Positions 26,166-35,187 of a stretch of DNA of 64,000 nt are shown in pieces; positions within the stretch are counted from its first letter, which is position 1; every line of letters starts with the position of its first letter. The stretch comes from Rhizobium rhizogenes NBRC 13257 (GTDB taxonomy: Bacteria > Pseudomonadota > Alphaproteobacteria > Rhizobiales > Rhizobiaceae). Below the pieces are notes generated by a model. The model saw only the letters and a program-made list of their open reading frames with translations, made no database searches and had not been told where the DNA came from. Location: contig NZ_BAYX01000006.1 of the NCBI RefSeq assembly GCF_000696095.1, forward strand, positions 1 to 64,000, in the 5' to 3' direction. Both the position numbers and the translations under genes were made by a program.

Positions 26166-26609
26166 CTACGGGCTGAGATCGGCGTCCTGACCATCGCCGC
26201 CCGGCTTCCCGTCCCGCCCGAACGACATCAATGAATAGCCCGACAGACCCTCAGGCCCCTTATACTGGTACGGGTTGCCCCATGGGTCGCGGAGCGCGGC
26301 CGTCTGTTTCATGTAGGGACCGTTCCAGGATGTAAATCCGGCTGGGCGCTCCACAAGTGCTGAAAGACCTTCCTCCGTTGTCGGATAGCGACCGGCATCG
26401 ACGTAGAGAAGTTCAAGCGCGCTTTCCAGGTTCCGCATTTGCGCTTTCGCCGCATCGACGCGCGCCGATCCGAGATATCGCAGCACCTGGGGTGCGGCGA
26501 TCGCCGCAATGAGGGCGATGATTGCAAGCACGACCAAAAGCTCGACGAGCGTGAAACCATCGTCGTCGGCTCCGGTGTTCTTTTCGGCTATGATGTCTTT
26601 TTTCGTCAT
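26166..26609 (-). CDS. gspG: Type II secretion major pseudopilin GspG
   Basis: 147 residues. DDGFTLVELLVVLAIIALIA is the prepilin signal (cleave after glycine, E at +5). Body motifs of the major pseudopilin are complete: ALELLYVDAGRYPTTEEGL, LVERPAGFTSWNGPYMK, DPWGNPYQYKGP and the calcium-loop-like SFGRDGKPGGDGQDAD at the C-terminus. Unlike most systems the gene is not in the E-F-G-H order but on the opposite strand, overlapping gspO by ATGA. Confidence 0.95.
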   Translation of the reverse strand: MTKKDIIAEKNTGADDDGFTLVELLVVLAIIALIAAIAAPQVLRYLGSARVDAAKAQMRNLESALELLYVDAGRYPTTEEGLSALVERPAGFTSWNGPYMKQTAALRDPWGNPYQYKGPEGLSGYSLMSFGRDGKPGGDGQDADLSP

Positions 26610-27112
26610 AGGGAACTCGCAGGTATCAATGAAAACAAGGATGTAACCTCGGATAACCAGGTGAGGACGAGGGCAATTCCGAGAAATGGCCCGAACGGCA
26701 CCCTGAGATTGCGAAGGGCCGTCGATTTGCCTCGTAGAAAGACGAGCGAAAACAACAGAGCCGTGCTGCTGGCCAGCATGAAAAACAAGGGAAGGTTCCA
26801 GGGACTGAACCAGACGGCGGCGCTTCCGATGAATTTGACATCACCCAGCCCGATCCCGATCCGACCGCTTATCCGTCGATGAACCCAGCGTAGGAGCGCA
26901 AAGGCCGCCATGGTCGCCAATCCGACCGCGAGTGCACGCAAGGTGTCGAGATCGCCGAATGGAAGCCTGTAAGCAATCCCCAGTCCTGCGAGCAAGACAT
27001 TCCAATGGTCCGGAATACGCATGATTTTCAGATCGATCCAGGCAATCCGCAGGACCGTTGCGATCATCAGCAGAGCCGCGACCCATTGCTGTAGCGTCAA
27101 CGGGCCGATCAA
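26606..27112 (-). CDS. gspO: Prepilin peptidase of type II secretion, peptidase domain only
   Basis: 168 residues, about six membrane helices. The A24 aspartate protease pair is present: IDLKIMRIPDHWN (first aspartate) and GIGLGDVKFIGSA (GxGDxK). The N-terminal cytoplasmic domain with cysteine pairs that N-methylates pseudopilins in GspO/PilD is absent, so this is a CpaA-sized enzyme that may cleave without methylating (inference). Overlaps gspD and gspG by ATGA. Confidence 0.9.
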   Translation of the reverse strand: MIGPLTLQQWVAALLMIATVLRIAWIDLKIMRIPDHWNVLLAGLGIAYRLPFGDLDTLRALAVGLATMAAFALLRWVHRRISGRIGIGLGDVKFIGSAAVWFSPWNLPLFFMLASSTALLFSLVFLRGKSTALRNLRVPFGPFLGIALVLTWLSEVTSLFSLIPASSL

Positions 27113-29253
27113 TATTCCAGCCTCTTCAGGTCCTGCTCCAGCTCGCTGTTGCCGCCGCGTCGCTTCTGAACGGCCGAGCTCAAGTTCAGCTGGTTTCGGA
27201 ACTCTTCCGTCACATCCCTCGCCTGCCGCACGTCTCGAACGATACGAGGCTTGATGAAGATGATCAGCTCGGTCTTGTTGATCGTGTCCTCCTTGTTTTT
27301 GAAGGCATTGCCGAAGATCGGCATTTTCCCAAGGATCGGCACTTGCGAGTGATTCAACGTGTTGCTTTGCTGGATCAGCCCACCGAGCGCAACGCTTTCA
27401 TTGTCATCGACGATAACCTTGGTGGAGAGCTTTCTCTGTTGGATCGTCGGCGAATCGATGCCCGAGGTCGTCGTCTTCACGACGTTCGACACCTCCTGCT
27501 GAATATCGAGCATGACCCGTCCGGAACTGTTGACCCTAGGCAGGACCGTAAGGATCACGCCGGTATCTTTCAGGTCGATCGAACTGACGATCGCGGTATT
27601 GCTGCTCGTCGTGGACGCCGACTGTTGCGTGACGATCGGAACTTGATCTCCGACCTGGAGCGTTGCCTTCTGATTGTTCAGGGCCATCAGGGTCGGCGCG
27701 GATACGATGTTGACGTTGGTTATGCTCGACAGCGCGTTCAGGGTGGCGCCAACATTGCTGGAGGCAAAAGTCCAGGCAAAACCCGGAAAGCTGGCCCCGG
27801 TGCTGCCGTCGGAGAGGTCGGAAAGCCCGACACCGAACTTGCCGTTTTCGAAAAACCAGCGCAGCCCGAACTTCAACTGATCGTTGAGCGTCACCTCGGC
27901 GATGACGGCCTCGATGAGAACCTGCGTCGGCATCACATCCAACTGTTTCAAAATCTGCTCAATGTGTTCGTATTCGCGTTGTGTCGTCGATATCAGCAGC
28001 GCATTGTTTTCCACGTCGGCGACGACGGATGTGTGCGTTGAATCTCCCGCCGTCGTCGATGCCGACGCGGTTGCTGATGCCATGTTCGTATTGGCAGCGG
28101 CAGGCTCAGTGGTCGTGGCATCTCCCGTCAGCGTCGTCGGTGCCATGTCGGGTGCGACCGCGTTTGAGGAGCTTGGCGCGCTCTTTTCCTGGCCCGCAAT
28201 CACGGACTGCAATACCTGCGCCAACTCTTTTGCCGGACGGTTCTGGATATTGTAGACGAAGAGCTGTTTCTCGTTGGTGCTGGCGATGCGATCAAGCTTG
28301 TTGATCCAGTCGGCCGCCTGCGACAGGTAGGCACGGCGGGAGGTTATGACCAGCACGGCGTTCAGTCGGTCGTTCGGAACGAATTTGATCAGTTTTGCAT
28401 TGGGCCCGTCCTGGGTGCCGAATATGGTATTCAGCTCCTTTGCGACATCAGCGGGCTGCGAGGCCTTGAGCGGGTGAAGCGCCACCGACATTCCCTTCAT
28501 CCAGTCGACGTCGAAGGTGGCGATCGCATCCCGCATGGCGGAGAGGTCCGCATTGGATCCAGCCAGCATCAGGAGATTGCGTGCCGTGTCGGCGCGCAGA
28601 ATGGATCCCGGACGACTGATCGGCTCCAGAATGCTCTTCATTTCCTCCGCACCGATGAAGCGCAGTTCGATCACCTGAACCCGAACGCCCGGGCCGGACG
28701 GTGTCGCTGAAGGCACGGTGACTGCGGGTGTCGTCGAGAATGAATTGCCGATCGGGACGATCTGATAGGAATCGCCTTTGCGAACGATTGCGGCTCCGTT
28801 GACAGCAAGGGCGGATTCCAGGATGTCGACAAGCGCGTCCCGGGATACCGGCTGGCTCGTTTGCAGCGTAACCTTTCCGTTGACACGCGGATCCACGACA
28901 TAGCTGACTTTGAGAATGTCGCCCAGGATGCTTTTCGCCGCCGCGGAAATGGGGGCATCGACAAGGTTGAGGGTATATCCCTCGCCGCCGGATATTCGCT
29001 TTTCAACTGAAAACGCTGGAGCGCCTTGCGAAACGAAGCTCTCGTTCCCCTGCTGGGTCGCTCCGACAAATGCATTTGCGGAGCTCCCGTTGGTGAGCAG
29101 GGAGCTGGTTCCGCTCGTCGTCACCGGCAACGGCTTTCCTCGCGCGTCGAGCTGTAGCAGCTTGTCGGAAAAGACGTTGTCGACTGGATCTGAGGAGACA
29201 CATCCAGCCAGCAAGAGCACAAGTGCTGCGTGAGCAGCCTTTAAAAATTTCAT
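27109..29253 (-). CDS. gspD: Type II secretion secretin GspD, lipoprotein
   Basis: 714 residues. N-terminus ends in LLLAGCVSS, a lipobox, so the protein is acylated, unusual for GspD but known in pilotin-independent secretins. Next come N0-N3 domains (about 85-420; repeated SRDALVDILESALAVNG, LDRIASTNEKQLFVYNIQNR), a Ser/Thr/Ala-rich insert between two N3 halves, and the secretin beta-barrel (about 450-690; VPIVTQQSAS, LPRVNSSGRVMLDIQQEVS, VALGGLIQQ). ATG 29253 is chosen; GTG 29265 is also in frame. It lies downstream of, and co-directional with, the lyase gene. Confidence 0.93.
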   Translation of the reverse strand: MKFLKAAHAALVLLLAGCVSSDPVDNVFSDKLLQLDARGKPLPVTTSGTSSLLTNGSSANAFVGATQQGNESFVSQGAPAFSVEKRISGGEGYTLNLVDAPISAAAKSILGDILKVSYVVDPRVNGKVTLQTSQPVSRDALVDILESALAVNGAAIVRKGDSYQIVPIGNSFSTTPAVTVPSATPSGPGVRVQVIELRFIGAEEMKSILEPISRPGSILRADTARNLLMLAGSNADLSAMRDAIATFDVDWMKGMSVALHPLKASQPADVAKELNTIFGTQDGPNAKLIKFVPNDRLNAVLVITSRRAYLSQAADWINKLDRIASTNEKQLFVYNIQNRPAKELAQVLQSVIAGQEKSAPSSSNAVAPDMAPTTLTGDATTTEPAAANTNMASATASASTTAGDSTHTSVVADVENNALLISTTQREYEHIEQILKQLDVMPTQVLIEAVIAEVTLNDQLKFGLRWFFENGKFGVGLSDLSDGSTGASFPGFAWTFASSNVGATLNALSSITNVNIVSAPTLMALNNQKATLQVGDQVPIVTQQSASTTSSNTAIVSSIDLKDTGVILTVLPRVNSSGRVMLDIQQEVSNVVKTTTSGIDSPTIQQRKLSTKVIVDDNESVALGGLIQQSNTLNHSQVPILGKMPIFGNAFKNKEDTINKTELIIFIKPRIVRDVRQARDVTEEFRNQLNLSSAVQKRRGGNSELEQDLKRLEY

Positions 29254-29433
29254 TGGAAAGAACACCTACCGAAAACACATTCTGCGTCTTCCCGCGACGA
29301 AGCACGAGCCGATTGAAACGGGCGAAAAACAACCGCCTCCACGGTTTTGGTGGTGCAACCTCCGCATCCGCCAAGATGGCTCGGAAGCAGTCGGTCACAA
29401 GGCATCAGCCTTTGTCTTGTTGTTAGGGCACTA

Positions 29434-29471
29434 CCGCCAGGAGGTTACGTCTTTTCGTTTTCTCCTGGCGG
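29434..29471. terminator. Inverted repeat between lyase gene and gspD
   Basis: CCGCCAGGAG (29434-29443) and CTCCTGGCGG (29462-29471) form a perfect 10-bp stem with an 18-nt loop, 59 bp past the lyase stop and about 180 bp before gspD. No T-run follows on the minus strand. It may partly end lyase transcripts or attenuate read-through into gspD. The rest of 29254-29529 shows nothing else. Confidence 0.45.
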
Positions 29472-29529
29472 GAGCGATACGATGAAGGGTGGATGGGAAC
29501 GCTTCGGCTAGTCGTCGAAACCGACCGAA

Positions 29530-31689
29530 CTATGCCATCAGGGCGGTGATCCCGGAGGAGTCCAGCGCACCATTGTAGATACGGAAGTCATCGACCAGAC
29601 CGTTGAAATAAGGATCGGCGCTGTATTGTGACCGTCCGATCCAGTTCTGTTTCGTCGGCCCGATATGGAACGGCGCGAAATACATCGCCGTGTTCGTTCC
29701 GACTTCGGTGCCGTCGATGTAAAGGGTGCCGGTGTGACCGGCCAAGGTCACCGCAACATGGGTCCAGCGCCCGGAAGGCATGACGATATTTGCGTCTATC
29801 CCCTGCTCACCATTCCCGCTGTTCAGAGTGATGGCGAAACGGGCCTTGCCCGTTGAACCGCGCGGCGTCAGGAACATGTAACGACCTGTGCCGGTTCCGA
29901 AGTCGAAAATGCGCGCCCAGTTCTGATTGCCGTTCCAGAAGACCCAAGCCGCAATGGTGAAGTCGGCCAAAGGAAGCACGAGATTTTCCGGTAGCGAAAC
30001 ATAGGCGCTATTGCTGCTGATCAGCGAGACGGCCGTGCCGGTCTTGCCTGTCGCCCAGCTGGCATTGACGAGGGTGCCGCCGTTTCCGGTGGTGGTGCCG
30101 GTCCCCTCATCGAAGGCGAACTGGGTTTGTAGCGTTTTTGTCGTGGAGGCCGTCGCTTCATTGGAGGCCGCACTTTCGCCCGAAGGCGTCTCCGCCGTGA
30201 TCACATAATAATAGACACCGTCGGTCGGGCCTGTATCGGTATAGGTCAGCAGGTCGGTAATCTCGGTCTTCAGGGTCGTGTACGGGCCGCCCGATTGCGT
30301 CGCGCGCTTGACGCTATAGCCCGTTGCATAGGCCGTGCCCCACCATGAGAGGACAATGTCGCCCGCGCTGAGCCTGGCGGTCAGGCCGCTCGGGGGATTG
30401 CCGGAGGCAATCGCTTCGCGGCTACAGGTGAGAGTGCCATAACCCAACTGGTCGTAGCCGCCGCTGTTGGGACCGTAATTGCCGCCGCCTCCTTCCGGAG
30501 CAATCTGATCCATGAACTTGCCAGTATAGGGCGCCGCCAGGCCCTGGCGGTTTACATAGTGATTGTAGACCAGCGTCCAGCATGGTCGGACCGTCCCCTG
30601 ACTCGCTGTCGAGAAGCCGCTCTGATTGACCTTGTCGACATTGGTGTAGAACAGGTAAGGCACGGTGTAATAGGTCGTTCCGCTTTCGATCAAATTGCCT
30701 TTGGCGACGTATTCTGCCGCGGCGAGAACGCGGTTGTTGTCATAGCTGTAGAGGTCGACGCCCTGATTCCAGGCCATTTCGCAGATCGCCCCGACCAGGG
30801 CGATACCCAGCGTATTATGCCCCTGATCGCGTCCGGTCTCCTGCCATTGGCCCAGATAACCTGGATGGACGTAGTAGACGGCCTGCATGATGCAGCCATT
30901 GCCCGCGCCGGATTTGAAATATTCGACCGCTTCGTCGAAATAGGTCTGGTTGTCGCAGAGCACGCCGATGGCCATGATCGATGCCATGTTGCATAGATCC
31001 CAATTGGCCCAATAATGCGTGACCTGCGTGTTGTTGTGCCGATTGATGAAGTCGTGATTGATCGGGTAGAAGACGTTGACCATCATGGTCTGGAAACGCG
31101 CGAAATCCGCTGCCGCCCAGCCGGAATATGAGCGCATGATTTCCGCCGCATTGGCAAATTCGTAGCCGTAGATGCCCGCCGCCAGTGCGGCATTGGTATC
31201 GCCGCCGATGACCGTCAGGACCGCGGACCAGGCATTCATGATCTGAATCGACTTCTCGGCGTAAGCGGTGTCACCCGTTACCTTCCAGCGCAAGGCGTGC
31301 GCGTAGGCCGCAGCGATATCGTTGAAAAGCAAGGTGTAGTTTTGCGAATGAACGCCGTCGTTGCCGCGGTAGACCGCCGCCTGCGGACGCGGATTATAGC
31401 CCAGGCTGGCATGCGAATTTGCGGTCAGGACGTTCCAGCCGTTGATCCATGGCGACTCTGCCGCCTTGACCTTTGCCGCCATGCGGGTGAAATCGGCTTC
31501 GGTGTGCAGCAGGCCCGGATGGACGAACCCATCCTGGGCAGTCGTTGCGTCCGTGGACGAGGATGTGGCACCGTCGGCGCGAGCACCAACGGCAGACAGG
31601 CTAAGAGCGGCGAAGCCCATCAGGAAGCTCCGCCTCGAAAATGCATTCGCGATTATCTGGTCGTCAATTTGATCTGAAAATCCAGCCAT
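29530..31689 (-). CDS. Tat-exported alginate-lyase-like protein with fibronectin III and LamG domains
   Basis: 719 residues. The signal AFSRRSFLMGFAALSLSAVG carries a twin-arginine motif (R19-R20). The alginate-lyase-type alpha/alpha barrel spans about residues 55-420 (NNTQVTHYWANWDLCNMASI, GRDQGHNTLG), then a fibronectin III-like module (about 425-515) and a LamG/concanavalin-type lectin domain (about 530-715; VDDFRIYNGAL). It should cleave a polyuronide or other acidic polysaccharide outside the cytoplasm; exact substrate unknown. Folded Tat substrates are typical cargo of type II secretion, and the gene lies directly upstream of gspD on the same strand. ATG 31689 begins just before the signal region. 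Confidence 0.82.
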   Translation of the reverse strand: MAGFSDQIDDQIIANAFSRRSFLMGFAALSLSAVGARADGATSSSTDATTAQDGFVHPGLLHTEADFTRMAAKVKAAESPWINGWNVLTANSHASLGYNPRPQAAVYRGNDGVHSQNYTLLFNDIAAAYAHALRWKVTGDTAYAEKSIQIMNAWSAVLTVIGGDTNAALAAGIYGYEFANAAEIMRSYSGWAAADFARFQTMMVNVFYPINHDFINRHNNTQVTHYWANWDLCNMASIMAIGVLCDNQTYFDEAVEYFKSGAGNGCIMQAVYYVHPGYLGQWQETGRDQGHNTLGIALVGAICEMAWNQGVDLYSYDNNRVLAAAEYVAKGNLIESGTTYYTVPYLFYTNVDKVNQSGFSTASQGTVRPCWTLVYNHYVNRQGLAAPYTGKFMDQIAPEGGGGNYGPNSGGYDQLGYGTLTCSREAIASGNPPSGLTARLSAGDIVLSWWGTAYATGYSVKRATQSGGPYTTLKTEITDLLTYTDTGPTDGVYYYVITAETPSGESAASNEATASTTKTLQTQFAFDEGTGTTTGNGGTLVNASWATGKTGTAVSLISSNSAYVSLPENLVLPLADFTIAAWVFWNGNQNWARIFDFGTGTGRYMFLTPRGSTGKARFAITLNSGNGEQGIDANIVMPSGRWTHVAVTLAGHTGTLYIDGTEVGTNTAMYFAPFHIGPTKQNWIGRSQYSADPYFNGLVDDFRIYNGALDSSGITALMA

Positions 31690-32429
31690 ACTATATTCCA
31701 CACAGCTAAAATTGTAGACTACGACCAGGTTTGGCCGCGGACGAAATGTCAGTTTTAGAATTGGGTATCCCGCCTGGCGCGTGAAACGGCGCCAGCCCAT
31801 AGATCTCTTTCGCTATCAAGAAGCGTTCTGCTGCTCTTCGATTCCCTGACCAGGTCTCGAAGATCGGTTCTGCTCGCCCCATCGATTTGAGCGACGTTTT
31901 TCCGTGTGCAAGGCACCTTCAGTCCTGGGCCGACATCATGTCGCTACCCAAATGACGCACCTTCCGCCGCGATAGTCATATCGACGCAGAATTTACAGGC
32001 GGACGGACTTCCAATGAAATCACGCCTTCCATGTCCGTCACCTTTCGGCACTGATCAGCGTAGTATTAGGCACCTGTTCCATGTGGCATTTCCGCTGTCA
32101 ATTTACCCTGGAGGCTCGACGCCAAAAGATGGCGCAAATTGGATAATCTACAGCGCAGCCGTCATATCCGGATGCCGCCAATCCTCAAAAAGTGGTCTTC
32201 TGGAAGCTTGGCTTTAAAGCGCCCTCTCGACGAGGTCAGCCGGCTTGCCCGTCAGGAGAAAATTGACATCGAGGGTGTGAACCGGCACCGAAGGTTGCCT
32301 CTCAGTCAAAAGGCAGCAAGTAAATGACTTTGCAGGTAGATTGACAAGCTGCGCGGGGTCGCTATCGGCACCAATCGGGACTCCCTTTGATTTCCATTCC
32401 GTACATGTAAATCAAGGCTTTATGCCGCA
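31690..32429. other. Gene-poor stretch with possible coding debris
   Basis: No intact gene is supported. CTGGCGC/GCGCCAG (near 31775-31797) could form a hairpin in the lyase leader. On the minus strand 32214-32330 reads CCLLTERQPSVPVHTLD and then VNFLLTGKPADLVERAL before a stop, which looks like the tail of a lost gene; I cannot name its family. Confidence 0.4.
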
Positions 32430-32946
32430 ACGTTAGCAGGCTCAACCTTCGAAGCTGTTTCACAGATCGCGCGCAATGCAGGCTCCAACCGTCCGTTCTG
32501 CGACGCTGTGCCAATAAGGCATGGGCCTGTTCGGTTTCCGAGATCGATTGGGATGCCCGTGGTTCCCAGGGCACAAAATTCGGATATCTGATCGGGCAGG
32601 CGGGCTATTTTCATGATGGTCATAGCGCCGTCGATGGCTGCTTTGCGCTGCTCGATCGAAGTATCGGGGAAAGTGAAGCGCCGTTCACGGAATTGATCCG
32701 CATCAGCGGGCAATCATATGTGCGAATTTTCGCCGAGCATGGCCCATATGAGATGAAAAATCATTTGAAGGGAAAGGGATATTGCTGATCTGATGGCAGT
32801 GATGGTCGACCGAAGTCCTAGTGGATAGAAGTCGGCGAGCAAGCCTCGTGCGATGAGCTTCATTGTCTGTGCTCAGAGATTTACAGTTGGGAGGTCGCAG
32901 CCCCGCGGGTTCAGCATCCGACAGCTTTCGATCGTTTCAAAGCATC
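32430..32946 (+). pseudogene. Decayed DnaQ-like 3'-5' exonuclease gene
   Basis: Reading the plus strand across frames gives QIARNAGSNRPFCD, a frame shift near 32505, CANKAWACSVSEIDW, then KFGYLIGQAGYFHDGHSAVD, CFALLDRS, VRIFAEHGPYEMKNHLKGKG, and after an in-frame TGA (32786) and TAG (32819) WIEVGEQA, EIYSWEVAAPRV and FDRFKA. HNAxFDRPF, GYLIxxAGYFHxGHRAVDDC and the C-terminal DGSDGRPKSWW block are the order seen in rhizobial DEDD exonucleases of the DNA polymerase III epsilon type. Both stops fall at tryptophan positions (TGG to TGA or TAG). The N-terminal ExoI motif is gone. Confidence 0.78.
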
Positions 32947-33150
32947 ACCAGATGCGAGATCAAACAGGGCTTTGCCGGGTGAGGTAAGGAGCATCGCTTG
33001 ATTTCGATAGTCCAAGGACGACCGTCCGGTGGCGTGCGAAGGAAGTCGATCTTCGCACTCACCCAGGTCCGATGGAAGTCACGCTAGGTTCCGGCCGGCG
33101 CTGCGGCAAATCAATGCTTCGATCACAAATCCTTCCCAGCGCAGCATGTT
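32937..33150 (-). pseudogene. Relic of an AAA ATPase C-terminus (DUF4143 type)
   Basis: Minus-strand reading gives NMLRWEGFVIEALICRSAGR, then after a frame shift near 33075 RDFHRTWVSAKIDFLRTPPD and GRPWTIEIKR, then a tail to a stop at 32937. The sequence WEGFVIE...YRT.AGAEID...GG..WAIEIKR is the hallmark end of ATPases with a DUF4143 (nuclease-like) C-terminal domain. The ATPase part is missing. It abuts the exonuclease relic tail to tail. From 33151 to 33507 I see no gene; it is probably promoter and leader of the next ORF. Confidence 0.62.
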
Positions 33151-33507
33151 GGGGGGATTGGATAAGCGTTAGACGACGGACTCGGCGGTGTGTCGCCTTT
33201 CACCTATTCATTGCAAAAAGATTTTCAAGTTGGGCGACGGGTTTCGTTCGATTGCTCGTTTAACCAACAAAAGCTCTGACGAAAATCCTGAATGACGAGG
33301 CTCATTGAGCTTGGAGCACACGATGGTCCGGTACTGGAGAGTGAGAATGGTTGCATTATCAAACATGCTCATGAACCGAAGTCGCAGATGCTCAGGCCCG
33401 CCGCACGGTATCGGCTCCTCATCAGCTTGCCGATCGGTAGCAACGTCACTGTAGCCTGGGGTCGAGCGTCTTGTCGGAACGATGACTCTCTTCAAGGACT
33501 GTCTGAT

Positions 33508-34179
33508 ATGTCAGCAATATTGAATCGCCGCGATGTCTGCTTCGGTCTATCTGCTTTAGCTGTCGGTACGCTCAAACCTAAATTCGTTTTTGCTGAGGAG
33601 AAGGCAAACGCGAATGTCACCTCGACGGCTTATTTGTATTTCTCGCAGCAGATTGACGACAAATCCACCCTTGAGCTGACCGGAGGATTGATCAATCTAA
33701 GATCTCAAGGTTATAAAACAATATATCTTATGATAAATTCTGCGGGCGGGGATATTTCATCAGGAATATCATTGTATCATTTGTTGTGCTCACTGGATGT
33801 AACAATTAATACATACGCGATTTCCAACGTTGAATCCGCGGCAATTCTTCTATTCTTGGCTGGGAAAGAGCGAGTTGCAAATAAAGAATCCATTTTTGCA
33901 TTTCACTCGGGTCGACTGAGCTTCAATAACGAAAAACTTACCCCCGACGAAATTAATGAGAGATATACCGCGCTCCAAAACGACGATGATCGAATGAAGG
34001 AAATATACAAGGAACGGCTTTCAATCAGCGACAAGCAATATGGCGATCTTTTGGGTTCGCAACTTCGATTCGTAAGGGCACCCGAGGCATTGAATATCGG
34101 CCTGGCAACACGGATCGGCGAGATAGGCATGCAACCGCATGACGGCCTTTATTTTGTTCAGTCCTCCGCCGGCAAGTAG
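33508..34179 (+). CDS. Exported ClpP-like serine protease homologue, AT-rich
   Basis: 223 residues with the ClpP/crotonase fold. Oxyanion-hole segment INSAGGDISSG (about 76-86), nucleophile serine S110 in NVESAAILLFLAG and histidine H133 in FAFHSGRL match ClpP in spacing; ClpP usually has a GxSAS or MAAS setting, so the serine environment is divergent. The N-terminus carries RR at 7-8 and a hydrophobic stretch (CFGLSALAVG), a Tat-like or Sec signal, which cytosolic ClpP never has. Base composition is far more AT-rich than flanking genes, suggesting transfer. ATG 33508 is the first good start. No Clp ATPase gene is nearby. Confidence 0.7.
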   Translation: MSAILNRRDVCFGLSALAVGTLKPKFVFAEEKANANVTSTAYLYFSQQIDDKSTLELTGGLINLRSQGYKTIYLMINSAGGDISSGISLYHLLCSLDVTINTYAISNVESAAILLFLAGKERVANKESIFAFHSGRLSFNNEKLTPDEINERYTALQNDDDRMKEIYKERLSISDKQYGDLLGSQLRFVRAPEALNIGLATRIGEIGMQPHDGLYFVQSSAGK

Positions 34180-34462
34180 CTTTTGGTGAAATGAATCTAT
34201 CGTTCAGCGACTGCATGAACGAGGCCGCTTTCGCTCGGCCGGCGTCCACCGCTTTAAAGAGGGTGCCAGACGTCTCGGCTTGGGGGCGTTGACACCTGTC
34301 GCAGGCCCAACGCGGCAAGAGCTTTCAGATAGGTGGGCAGGTCGCCGATATCGACATATCGTCTGATCGGGGAGAGCTGGCAAAGCGACACTGTTCACTT
34401 ATATCAGGCTCACATACACATGATATTCGACCCGATCGAGATAATCGGGTCGAGCGCGATCC
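34180..34462. other. Intergenic stretch, nothing supported
   Basis: No ORF with family features; the minus strand has short coding-looking pieces (for example AVDAGRAKAASFMQSLNDR) that I cannot identify. Confidence 0.3.
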
Positions 34463-34717
34463 TTAGCGGTAGCGCCATCCACCATGCCACCACTCATGAT
34501 GAACCCAGTAGCGGTGTCCGTCCCAATATCCACGTCCCGGATAGAAGGCGCCATAGGCCGGGCCGGCTGGTACGACGATAATGCGGGGGCCATCGGGGTG
34601 GCAGTAGCCATAGGGGCCTCGATGGAAGCCGATACCGCAGCCATCGCGGGCTTCAGCTGGTGCGACGACAGCAAAGCAAGCGGTGGCAGCCAAGGCCAAT
34701 AAAGTGATCTTTCTCAT
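34463..34717 (-). CDS. Small secreted protein with GCG-type N-terminal motif
   Basis: 84 residues: signal peptide (about 1-23, ending APAEA), then DGCGIGFHRGPYGYCH and a region rich in glycine, tyrosine, tryptophan and histidine. GCGxGxHRGPxGxC is the prefix motif of a family of small rhizobial envelope proteins of unknown role. ATG 34717 is preceded by GAGAGT. Monocistronic. Confidence 0.75.
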   Translation of the reverse strand: MRKITLLALAATACFAVVAPAEARDGCGIGFHRGPYGYCHPDGPRIIVVPAGPAYGAFYPGRGYWDGHRYWVHHEWWHGGWRYR

Positions 34718-35187
34718 ATGTACTCTCTATTCTCGAAGAACCTGGTTGGTGTCCCTTCAGTGCTTAAACGGTAGGGATCGGCAAATCCGTCGCTGCTCGC
34801 GTTGATATTTGCGCTTGGCTATGAGGGAGGCTGCAGCGTGGACGTATCGATTGGATCGGGCAGGGGATCGGCATCCAGCGTCGCGTTTCTCAAGGGCTTC
34901 GATAACTTCGGGCAAATCGCTGACCGATCCCTGCACGATCGGGAACACAACAAACGAGCGGATCGTCCACCAAAATGCTGACACATCTGATCAGCTTTTG
35001 GGGCAAAGCCACTGCACCGCGAAGCTGGTGAATCTTCCACAACCGACTATTGAACCTCGAAGCAAAATGTTTATTTTTCCGCGCTGTAAATGTGGGCGCA
35101 AAGTTGAACCCCCAGGATTTTGCGAAGCCTATGCTTCGCCCTTGCTCTGCGGATGCCTACGTAGTCACTCGGAGTTTCAGGCAGACA
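34718..35187. other. Intergenic stretch with one doubtful minus-strand ORF
   Basis: A 75-codon minus-strand frame (34757-34984; includes GSVSDLPEVIEALEKRDAG) and an overlapping frame ending LPDPIDTSTLQPPS look partly coding, but neither has a start signal or a known family. Possible debris of one frame-shifted gene. Confidence 0.3.

Noticed and set aside
27058..28041. 327-codon plus-strand open frame
   Set aside because: Antisense of the gspD secretin domain.
34757..34984. 75-codon minus-strand frame
   Set aside because: Some protein-like character but no ribosome site, no family and a competing overlapping frame.
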